Positions 7,712 through 13,516 of a stretch of 13,516 nucleotides of DNA are shown here, in pieces. The translations under genes and the position numbers were made by a program. Origin of the DNA: Deltaproteobacteria bacterium (GTDB taxonomy: Bacteria; Desulfobacterota; Binatia; UBA9968; CAXXLF01); NCBI GenBank assembly GCA_022571535.1, contig JACZXR010000017.1, positions 1-13,516 on the forward strand, given 5' to 3'. A model generated the notes under the pieces. That model ran no database searches. It had not been told where the DNA came from and worked only from the letters and a program-made list of their open reading frames with translations. Position 1 is the stretch's first letter, and every line of letters starts with the position of its first letter.

Positions 7712-8255
7712 AACAGGAAAGAAACGCAAAGGAACGGCATTACTTGCAGTCATGGACGAGAACTGCACGAGCTGCGCAGGCTCTCCCATTTGTGAGGTCC
7801 ATTGTCCTGTGGACGACTGTATTAATTTGCTCTATGAGGAAACACCGCAGGGGGGCTTAAAACCGTATCGGGTCTGGGTGGATAACGAAAAGTGCATAGG
7901 CTGCCAGATGTGCTACAGCGATGACCTCACCAAGATCCACCAACACAAGGAAACCGGAGAAATCTACTACGAATATGCCAGTAGGTATTATGATAGCTCT
8001 AAGAAACTATTGGAACCAAGCGAAGTTCCCAAGAAATTTCAGCTTCAGCTCGTCGGTACCGAGACGGAGGATCGTCTGGACAAGAAGATTTGCCCCTGGG
8101 ACGCAATCAGTATGGTCGAATACGATGAGGCGCTTGAGACTTCAGCCTATTTCTACGATCCTGCGGACATCAGGATTGTGGATGGCCTCTATGTGATCGA
8201 TTCAAAGGGAAAAGAGAAACTCGAAGAGAAGCAGAAGGAGATGCTTGGAGAATAA
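7701..8255 (+). CDS. Two-cluster [4Fe-4S] ferredoxin-type protein with a long insertion before the last cysteine
   Basis: This is a 184-residue protein whose start ATG overlaps the end of the TPR gene. Cysteines at 22, 25, 31 and 35 (C35-Pro) form the first motif, with an extra Cys40. Cys65, 68 and 71 begin the second motif. Its fourth cysteine (ICPWDAI, Cys131-Pro) comes only after a 59-residue insertion rich in Tyr, Lys and Glu. In normal 2[4Fe-4S] ferredoxins the fourth cysteine of each motif follows within a few residues and completes the other cluster. There is no signal peptide, so it should act in the cytoplasm, probably as an electron-carrying subunit. Translation is coupled to the TPR protein. 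A short Glu/Lys-rich tail ends the protein. The redox partner is not visible in the window. Confidence 0.83.
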   Translation: MADETGKKRKGTALLAVMDENCTSCAGSPICEVHCPVDDCINLLYEETPQGGLKPYRVWVDNEKCIGCQMCYSDDLTKIHQHKETGEIYYEYASRYYDSSKKLLEPSEVPKKFQLQLVGTETEDRLDKKICPWDAISMVEYDEALETSAYFYDPADIRIVDGLYVIDSKGKEKLEEKQKEMLGE

Positions 8256-8341
8256 GACAGGAGAGCACCCGTCGTGTCTTTGGTCCTGAATCATGTTAGG
8301 GAAGATTAGACTCCCCTTTATTTTGTATCTTGGGGGTGAAA

Positions 8342-9697
8342 ATGGGTCAGAAAGTCGGTCTTACTGAAACGGTATTGCGGGACGCACACCAATCTTTGCT
8401 GGCCACGCGCATGCGCACGGAGGATATGCTCCCTGTGGCAGGCAAGTTGGACCAAGTCGGTTTCTGGTCGGTAGAGATGTGGGGTGGAGCTACCTTCGAT
8501 GCCGCTCTTCGGTATCTTAAGGAGTGCCCTTGGGAGCGGCTGCACAGGATTCGGGCGGCGATGCCGAACACTCGCCTGCAGATGCTTCTGCGCGGGCAGA
8601 ACCTGGTGGGCTATCACAACTATCCCGATGATGTGGTGGAGAGGTTTGTCGAGCAAGCGGCGCAGGGAGGCATTGATGTGTTCAGGATCTTCGATGCCAT
8701 GAATGATGTGCGCAACATGAAAGTTGCGATGGAGGCAGCCGGCAGGACGGGGAAAATCGTGGAGGGGACGATCTGTTACACCATCAGTCCCGTTCATTCG
8801 GTTGACTATTTTCTCCGCCTGGGCGAGCGATTGGCCGAGATGGGGGCTCAGGTTATATGCCTCAAGGACATGGGCGGATTGCTTGCCCCTTATGTCACTT
8901 ACGAGATCGTGAAGGGCCTTAAATCACGGCTCTCACTGCCACTGCACCTTCACTCGCATTGCACAAGCGGCATGGCCCCCATGAGCTATATGATGGCCAT
9001 CGAGGCTGGGGTGGATAATTTGGACACGGCCCTCTCGCCGCTTTCCCAGGGAACTTCTCAGCCGGCGACTGAGGCTCTGATTGCAGCATTGCAGGGTACC
9101 CCATTTGATACTGGGTTGGACCTCGGGCCATTAAAGGAGATAGCCGATTACTTCTACGAAGTTCGGAAAAAGTATGCCGAATTTGAAAGTCCCGTCAACA
9201 ACCAAGTGAAGACCGATATCCTGTCCTCTCAGATTCCAGGGGGAATGCTTTCGAATCTGGTGGCCCAGTTACGCGAGCAGAAGGCCGAGGACAAGTTGGA
9301 CGCGGTGATGGCTGAAATGCCGAGAGTTAGAAAGGACATGGGATATCCCCCGCTGGTTACTCCAACGAGCCAGATGGTCGGCTCTCAGGCCACTCTCAAT
9401 GTTATAACGGGTAAGCGCTATTCAGTGGTTTCCCAGGAGACTAGGAATTACCTGCTGGGGCATTACGGTGAGTCGCCAGGGCCGATTGATGCAGAGGTGA
9501 GGAAGGCTATCCTGGGGAAGAAAGAACCGATCACGTGTCGCCCTGCCGATCTGCTAAAACCGGGGTTGGAACGAGCCAGGCAGGAGATAGGGAGTCTGGC
9601 CGCGAGTGAAGAGGACGTGCTTTCCTATGCCCTTTTTCCGGAGGTCGCCAAGGAATATTTCCATTGGCGCGATTCGCAAAATATCCCATCTTCATAG
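8342..9697 (+). CDS. Carboxyltransferase subunit (pyruvate carboxylase B / oxaloacetate decarboxylase alpha / transcarboxylase 5S type), no biotin domain
   Basis: This is a 451-residue protein. ATG 8342 was chosen because the GGGGGTG just before it can act as ribosome site; in-frame TTG 8330 and GTG 8336 are alternatives. The DRE-TIM metallolyase-like carboxyltransferase barrel is plain: RDAHQS (13-18, metal-binding Asp14), LLRGQNLVGY, FRIFDAMND, CLKDMGG (Lys175, the expected carbamylated lysine) and HSHCTSG (His204 and His206, metal ligands). The conserved PYC/OADA region follows, with PGGMLSNL and TPTSQMVGSQA. The protein stops at about 451 residues. Members that carry biotin have about 570-600, and there is no C-terminal EAMKM motif. 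A separate biotin carrier and biotin carboxylase must be encoded elsewhere. The 86-base gap after the ferredoxin gene allows co-transcription but does not prove it. Confidence 0.88.
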   Translation: MGQKVGLTETVLRDAHQSLLATRMRTEDMLPVAGKLDQVGFWSVEMWGGATFDAALRYLKECPWERLHRIRAAMPNTRLQMLLRGQNLVGYHNYPDDVVERFVEQAAQGGIDVFRIFDAMNDVRNMKVAMEAAGRTGKIVEGTICYTISPVHSVDYFLRLGERLAEMGAQVICLKDMGGLLAPYVTYEIVKGLKSRLSLPLHLHSHCTSGMAPMSYMMAIEAGVDNLDTALSPLSQGTSQPATEALIAALQGTPFDTGLDLGPLKEIADYFYEVRKKYAEFESPVNNQVKTDILSSQIPGGMLSNLVAQLREQKAEDKLDAVMAEMPRVRKDMGYPPLVTPTSQMVGSQATLNVITGKRYSVVSQETRNYLLGHYGESPGPIDAEVRKAILGKKEPITCRPADLLKPGLERARQEIGSLAASEEDVLSYALFPEVAKEYFHWRDSQNIPSS

Positions 9698-9706
9698 CTT
9701 CGGCCT

Positions 9707-10597
9707 TTAGATCACTTTATTCAGGGGATACTCGACGATTCCTACGGCTCCGTTCTCGATGAGATTGGGAATCATATCGCGCACCACATCTTCAGGGATC
9801 ACGCTTTCCACCGAGTACCACTTCTTTCCGTGAAGCGACGCCGTGGCATATAGAGGAGAGACCGTCGGTGCTGTGATGCTAGGGAGGAGTCGGATGATTT
9901 TGTCCAGATTATGCTCGGCCACGTTCAACTTGATCCCGACCTTGTTCTCGGCCGCGAGCGCCCCCTGAAGGAGGAGACGGATCTGTTCAATTTTGGCCCA
10001 TTTCCAGGGGTCTCTGCAGGCGGTTTTGTTTGCGATGAGCTGCGGGCTGGATTCGAGTAAATCTTGCAAGATCCTCAGACCGTGGGCCCGTATAGTCCTT
10101 CCGGTCTCTGTCACCTCGACAATGGCGTCGACTAAGCCCTCTGCGACCTTGGCCTCGGTCGCTCCCCAGGAAAACTCCACCTCTACCGGGATCTTCTTCT
10201 CTGAGAAGAAGCGCTGCGTGAAGTTAACCATCTCAGTGGCGATTTTTTTCCCTTTGAGGTCCTCGATCTTCGTTATCGGGGAATCTTGCGATACCGCCAG
10301 GACCCACCGCACCGGCTTAAAGCTAGCCTTGGCATAGACCAGCTCGGCCACGACCTGGACATCTGATTCGTTCTCCTGGATCCAGTCCTTTCCCGTGATT
10401 CCCGCATCCAGGGTCCCGGACTCCACGTAGCGGGACATCTCCTGTGCGCGTATCAGGCTTACACGAAGCGTCTCGTCATCAATGGATGGAAAGTAGCTCC
10501 GGTCTGTCCCCCGGATCCTCCAGCCGGATTTTCTGAAGAGGTCCACGGTAGCTGCCTCGAGGCTCCCTTTTGGAATCCCAAGCTTCAACAGCTTCAC
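9707..10597 (-). CDS. hisG: ATP phosphoribosyltransferase, long form
   Basis: HisG catalyses the first and feedback-controlled step of histidine synthesis: ATP plus PRPP to phosphoribosyl-ATP. The protein has 296 residues, the size of the long form that carries its own regulatory C-terminal domain and needs no HisZ. Visible family features are LGIPKGSLE at the N-terminus, SGTLDAGITGKDWI, the PRPP-binding segment DAIVEVTETGRTIRAHGL, and a C-terminal domain (about 215-296) with SITAPTVSPLY and AVGIVEYPLNKVI, the allosteric histidine-binding type. GTG 10597 is taken as start: it overlaps the hisI stop as GTGA and has GGAGG ten bases upstream. The stop is nine bases from the end of the convergent carboxyltransferase gene, and no hairpin terminator is seen between them. 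Confidence 0.95.
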   Translation of the reverse strand: MKLLKLGIPKGSLEAATVDLFRKSGWRIRGTDRSYFPSIDDETLRVSLIRAQEMSRYVESGTLDAGITGKDWIQENESDVQVVAELVYAKASFKPVRWVLAVSQDSPITKIEDLKGKKIATEMVNFTQRFFSEKKIPVEVEFSWGATEAKVAEGLVDAIVEVTETGRTIRAHGLRILQDLLESSPQLIANKTACRDPWKWAKIEQIRLLLQGALAAENKVGIKLNVAEHNLDKIIRLLPSITAPTVSPLYATASLHGKKWYSVESVIPEDVVRDMIPNLIENGAVGIVEYPLNKVI

Positions 10598-10971
10598 TTT
10601 TTGTACACCTCCTCAGGGTTGAAGAGCCTCTTGGCGGAGATCTTCCATTCTCTTCCCTCCTTCCTGCGGAAAAAGCAGGATCGAAAGCCCAAGTGGCATG
10701 CCCCTCCTCCGTGCTGCTTTACTCGGAGAAGCAGCGTGTCGTTGTCACAATCGATGAGGGCCTCTCTGACCTCCTGAAGGTGTCCTGATTTCTCCCCCTT
10801 GAGCCAGAGCCTGCGCCGAGATCTGCTGTAGTAATGGGCCTTGCCGGTCTTTTGTGTCTTCTGCCACGCCACCCGGTTCATGTAGGCAAGCATCAGGACC
10901 TCTCGGGAGCGGTATTCCTGGACTATGACCGGGATCAGGCCATCTCCCTTGGTAAAATCGATTTTCTGCAT
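10594..10971 (-). CDS. hisI: Phosphoribosyl-AMP cyclohydrolase
   Basis: HisI opens the adenine ring of phosphoribosyl-AMP, the third step of histidine synthesis. The protein has 125 residues and only the cyclohydrolase domain; no HisE pyrophosphohydrolase domain is fused. The signature runs HYYSRSRRRLWLKGEKSGH (46-64), the Mg-binding DCDND (74-78), and zinc ligands Cys75, Cys92 and Cys99 in ACHLGFRSC. ATG 10971 fits the usual family start (MQKIDFTKGDGLIPVIVQ). A longer in-frame start at 11037 would add 22 residues that do not look family-like. No strong ribosome site precedes 10971. It is the first gene of a hisI-hisG pair joined by a GTGA overlap. Confidence 0.94.
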   Translation of the reverse strand: MQKIDFTKGDGLIPVIVQEYRSREVLMLAYMNRVAWQKTQKTGKAHYYSRSRRRLWLKGEKSGHLQEVREALIDCDNDTLLLRVKQHGGGACHLGFRSCFFRRKEGREWKISAKRLFNPEEVYKK

Positions 10972-11481
10972 GGTCGTGAGTTCTTTGAAAGCCCTTGAGA
11001 TTTTTACGCAATTACCATACACGGGGTGTGGATTCAACCAGGCGGCTCATAGCCTTGCCCGGTTGAGTCTATTCTTGCAGTGCCAATTGAGGTGGTTTGT
11101 TATTGGAGGAAGGGTTGGTGCGATCTTGCCAGTGTCCCGTGCCTAGGCCTTGTTGGGCCACTCAAACGGCGCTGGTCTCATAAAGGAAAATATATTGCTC
11201 TGATTTGACGGATACTATTCCTTCCACCAATGTAGCTCAAGCCATAGCAAGGTGAGAGTTGCGTGTCAACAGAACAAACTTAGACAACGACCCGAGCTGT
11301 ATTTGTAAAATGCAGGGAAGCGATCGATGACTTGGCAAGATTTCGCTGGAACTACCGATATCAAGAGCTGGAGCTAATGAATGGGACTGAGACTACCAGT
11401 TCCTAGCAAGATGCGGGCGGTAAAATTTATCGATTAAGAAAAGTAAAGTAGATGAATATTAAGGCCTTGATAGTTAATAGT
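10972..11481. other. Gap of about 510 bases without a convincing gene
   Basis: Between hisI and the hydrolase there is no frame with family-like sequence. It becomes AT-richer from about 11170, which differs from the coding stretches around it. A stop-bounded plus-strand segment (about 11283-11404) reads TTRAVFVKCREAIDDLARF and could be a worn gene fragment, but I do not recognise it. No tRNA arms, long hairpin with U-tract, or direct repeats were seen. The hisI promoter should lie in the right-hand part of 10972-11100, but no clear -35/-10 pair stands out. Confidence 0.5.
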
Positions 11482-11511
11482 TTGACGATCGCCCATGGGA
11501 CATGGTAAACT
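11482..11511 (+). promoter_or_regulatory. Candidate promoter giving a leaderless hydrolase transcript
   Basis: TTGACG (11482-11487) is followed by an 18-base spacer and TAAACT (11506-11511, four of six matches to TATAAT). Initiation about seven bases on would fall at or next to ATG 11519. No Shine-Dalgarno site precedes any of the three nearby ATGs, so a leaderless mRNA would explain the start. The -10 match is moderate. Confidence 0.35.
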
Positions 11512-11518
11512 CCCACCC

Positions 11519-12478
11519 ATGTCAATGACCATCAAAATTATTGAAACTGCTCGAGGGCCAGTCGAAACTGCCATTGTGGGTGAGGGACCGGCCGTGCTGG
11601 TCATCCACGGGTGCCCAGGCGGATATGATCAGGGCCTCATTGCCGCAAGGCTGGCGAATGGCCATCGCTTCAAATTCATCTCCCTCTCAAGACCAGGATA
11701 CCTGCGCACGCCCTTGAGAGTGGGGATCACACCGGAGTCTCAGGCGGATGCCTACGCTGCTCTTCTAGATGCACTGGAGATCCCAAATGCAGGAATTATC
11801 GGGATTTCCGGTGGTGCGCCTTCTGCACTACAGTTTGCTTTGCGTCATCCCGAGCGGTGCAGGGCCCTTGTGACGGTGTCTGCCATAAGTCAGCGCCTTA
11901 GCCAGGCTGAGCTCAGGAAGTGTAAATCTGTATCAAGGCGGATACTCTTCGTCGTCGAGCTGGTGTCCGAGCTTGTAAAGAACCTAATTCCCATTGTGGC
12001 ACAGAAGTGGCGGAAGATAGTCCCATTCGTGATCCCTAACAATCCCGACTTAGAGGCCCAGGCGTTGACCAGACAGGAAAACCTGGCCCTGATCTTGGGG
12101 CTCCTCCGGTCTTTCGGCAATATTTCTTCGCGTAGAGCTGGCCTGGAGAACGATAGATTCCAGCTATCAACCATGCCGATTTATCCGTTAGAGAACATTA
12201 AGACACCGACCCTGGTGTTGCACGGCAGCGAGGATAGGCTCGTGTCTCTTACTCACGCGAATTTCATAGCGGAGACCGTTCCCAACGCTACGCTCAAACT
12301 CGTCGAGGGAGGAGGCCATCTCTTCTTTGCTACTCACAGAGGACAGGTCTTCCCGGCTGTGGTGGAGTTTCTCAAGCTAAGTGCACACAAGGCAACCTCT
12401 GATTATCACAGGTCGCTGACCTTCGAGACAGATAGCAGATCACCAAGGATCATTTCTGACTCCGCAAGCCCCGCATAA
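11519..12478 (+). CDS. Alpha/beta-hydrolase fold protein
   Basis: This is a 319-residue protein from ATG 11519. ATG 11495 (eight residues longer) and ATG 11525 are alternatives; the family-like sequence begins at MTIKIIETARGPVE. The hydrolase elements appear in order: VLVIHGCPGG (oxyanion-hole loop, His30-Gly31), the nucleophile elbow GISGGAPSA with Ser97, VLHGSEDRLV with the catalytic acid Asp239, and GGGHLFF with His267. Between elbow and acid is a cap region of about 110 residues, rich in basic and Leu/Val residues, that would shape the substrate pocket. The last ~30 residues (after EFLKLSAHK) are polar, look unstructured, and lie outside the fold. There is no signal peptide, so it is cytoplasmic. 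The substrate cannot be read from the sequence; it could be an esterase, a haloperoxidase-like enzyme or an epoxide hydrolase. It stands alone, with no operon partners. Confidence 0.85.
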   Translation: MSMTIKIIETARGPVETAIVGEGPAVLVIHGCPGGYDQGLIAARLANGHRFKFISLSRPGYLRTPLRVGITPESQADAYAALLDALEIPNAGIIGISGGAPSALQFALRHPERCRALVTVSAISQRLSQAELRKCKSVSRRILFVVELVSELVKNLIPIVAQKWRKIVPFVIPNNPDLEAQALTRQENLALILGLLRSFGNISSRRAGLENDRFQLSTMPIYPLENIKTPTLVLHGSEDRLVSLTHANFIAETVPNATLKLVEGGGHLFFATHRGQVFPAVVEFLKLSAHKATSDYHRSLTFETDSRSPRIISDSASPA

Positions 12479-12554
12479 CTCCGAACTGAGCTGCGGTCGG
12501 CATTCCCTGCTCTGCTAAACCGTCAGATCCAGTCACAGGTATTAGTGTTTGTCT

Positions 12555-12619
12555 ACCACGAAGATCACGAAGAGATTCATAATCTAATTTCACTTTGTGT
12601 CCTTCGTGGTCTTTGTGGT
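12555..12619. repeat. Inverted repeat built of 9-base units
   Basis: The left arm (12555-12572) is two 9-base units, ACCACGAAG and ATCACGAAG. The right side is three: CTTTGTGTC (12593-12601), CTTCGTGGT (12602-12610) and CTTTGTGGT (12611-12619). The 18-base arms pair at 16 of 18 positions as DNA, and the other two are G-U wobbles, so the RNA stem would be unbroken over a 29-base loop. Sequences of the CTTCGTGGTCTTTGTGGT kind are familiar to me as intergenic repeats scattered in many environmental genomes (recall, not checked). It may be a mobile-repeat relic, a terminator for the hydrolase transcript, or both. Confidence 0.75.
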
Positions 12620-12641
12620 GATATTTCTCTCTTGCTATAAT
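12613..12641 (+). promoter_or_regulatory. Extended -10 promoter for plsC, -35 box inside the inverted repeat
   Basis: TTGTGG (12613-12618) is separated by exactly 17 bases from a perfect TATAAT (12636-12641). The bases just before it read TGC, which makes an extended -10 (TGnTATAAT). Initiation should be near 12648, leaving a leader of about 40 bases before ATG 12688. The -35 lies within the last 9-base unit of the inverted repeat. This is the best promoter match in the window. Confidence 0.65.
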
Positions 12642-12687
12642 CAGGGAAAGTAGCGCACTCGCACGCTGCTTATCCCTATATTTTTGT

Positions 12688-13449
12688 ATGGGATGGATTA
12701 ATCTGTCTCAGATGGCTATCAAGGGTATGTTACGAAGGGGACGGCTTTTATCCTACCAGCTCTTTGTCATCCTTTTTTTCTTTCCGTTTATGATCTTGTG
12801 GTTTATCTCAAGCTATATCGCTACTTTTGCCGACTCCAGTGGAAACCTGGCACATCGGTTTTTGACCTTTTGGGCCAGGAGTAGCCTCGCCTTGGCGGGG
12901 CTTCGTGTTCACATTGAGGGTCATGAACGCCTTGATCCTGAGATGACCTATGTTTTTATGTCGAACCACGCGAGCTTTCTCGACATCCTCTTGGCCTTTG
13001 CCTATTTCCCTTATAATTTTCGCTTCATCATTAAGGAAGAGATCTTTTCGATCCCCTTTATCGGGTGGGTCCTCAGGAGGTCCCGCCAGATCCCTATTGA
13101 TCGACAAAACCCCAGGAGGGGGCTAAAAAGCCTGAAGCAGGCAGCAGACCTTCTGAAGGAGGGCATCTCGCTTGTAGTTTTCCCCGAAGGGACCAGAACC
13201 CCAAACGGAAAATTGCAGGGATTCAAGGAGACGCTCTTTGTCTTGCCCATTCGAGCCCGAATCTCAGTGGTCCCGGTCCTGATTGAAGGAACCTTCAAGG
13301 CCCTTAAGCGGGGAAGTGTTCTCCTCAATCCAGTCCCGCTTAGGCTGACCTTTTACGATCCCATCCCCCCGGCCTCGTTTAAGGACAGGGACAGGGGTGA
13401 CTATGCGGAGAAGGCCCGGTTGGTGCTTTTAACCACGATCCGAAATTAA
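12688..13449 (+). CDS. plsC: 1-acyl-sn-glycerol-3-phosphate acyltransferase
   Basis: PlsC adds the second acyl chain to lysophosphatidic acid to make phosphatidic acid at the inner membrane. The protein has 253 residues. An N-terminal membrane helix spans about 24-46 (QLFVILFFFPFMILWFISSY). Then come the four acyltransferase motifs: NHASFLD (93-99, the catalytic HX4D), FIIKEEIFSIPFIGWVL (113-129), FPEGTR (165-170) and VPVLIEG (195-201). ATG 12688 is not preceded by a Shine-Dalgarno site. ATG 12712 or 12727 would shorten the basic N-terminus without touching the membrane helix, so the exact start is open. It is probably the first gene of its transcript. Nothing follows in the last 67 bases except a short CTGATG/CATCAG palindrome. 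Other lysophospholipid acyltransferases share these motifs, so the acyl acceptor is assigned by family. Confidence 0.92.
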   Translation: MGWINLSQMAIKGMLRRGRLLSYQLFVILFFFPFMILWFISSYIATFADSSGNLAHRFLTFWARSSLALAGLRVHIEGHERLDPEMTYVFMSNHASFLDILLAFAYFPYNFRFIIKEEIFSIPFIGWVLRRSRQIPIDRQNPRRGLKSLKQAADLLKEGISLVVFPEGTRTPNGKLQGFKETLFVLPIRARISVVPVLIEGTFKALKRGSVLLNPVPLRLTFYDPIPPASFKDRDRGDYAEKARLVLLTTIRN

Positions 13450-13516
13450 TCAGTCAAAGAAATCTTCCCTGATGAGCATCAGACCGCGACAAATAGCTGT
13501 TTCAAGCATGAATCAG

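Noticed and set aside
8256..8341. Possible regulatory hairpin between ferredoxin and carboxyltransferase genes
   Set aside because: Only short, interrupted complementarity (GACA/TGTC) was found.
13469..13482. CTGATG-AG-CATCAG palindrome after plsC
   Set aside because: A two-base loop and no T-tract make it an unlikely terminator; short palindromes like this occur by chance.
1..13516. CRISPR array, insertion sequence, toxin-antitoxin pair, tRNA or phage genes
   Set aside because: No regularly spaced repeats, transposase motifs, tRNA arms or phage-like proteins were found on either strand.

Overview
The window looks like a piece of chromosome from a Gram-negative bacterium of moderate GC. The signs are signal peptides, membrane-anchored TPR and DUF4175-like proteins, PlsC, and mostly Shine-Dalgarno-led genes packed in short operons. 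The mix of an EutA-like reactivase, a redox-type ferredoxin beside a TPR membrane protein, and a free-standing carboxyltransferase subunit would fit deep lineages such as NC10/Methylomirabilota or Desulfobacterota-like groups. That placement is inference only. No mobile element, CRISPR array, tRNA or rRNA was found.

Layout. (1) 1-4101, minus strand: an envelope operon. A large membrane protein with a DUF4175-like architecture (4101-747) carries a single-base frameshift at a G4 run. It is followed 19 bases later by a TTG-started, signal-peptide-bearing TPR/gluzincin metallopeptidase that runs off the left edge. (2) 4193-6447, plus strand: a divergently transcribed eutA (ethanolamine ammonia-lyase reactivase, with an acidic His-rich N-terminal extension), then a metallo-beta-lactamase-fold protein that has lost the usual metal ligands. 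No eutB or eutC is present. (3) 6448-6700: a gap holding a decayed minus-strand end of a YVTN-type beta-propeller gene and a plausible promoter. (4) 6701-9697, plus strand: a 61-residue membrane protein, a TPR protein anchored at both ends, a two-cluster ferredoxin with a long insertion, and a carboxyltransferase subunit (PycB/OadA/5S type) with no biotin domain. (5) 10971-9707, minus strand: hisI and long-form hisG, overlapping by GTGA. (6) 10972-11518: about 550 bases with no convincing gene. (7) 11519-12478, plus strand: an alpha/beta hydrolase. (8) 12479-12687: an inverted repeat built of 9-base units, whose right arm supplies the -35 box of a very good extended -10 promoter. (9) 12688-13449, plus strand: plsC acyltransferase.

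The genes fall into several small functional groups rather than one pathway: envelope/proteolysis, a cobalamin-enzyme chaperone, a membrane redox plus carboxyl-transfer group, histidine synthesis, and phospholipid synthesis. The points most worth checking are the frameshifted DUF4175-like gene, the orphan eutA with a leader reading frame and hairpin at its start, the ligand-less MBL protein, the 6701-8255 redox cassette, and the repeat-borne promoter. Nothing here amounts to a clear new defence or mobile system.
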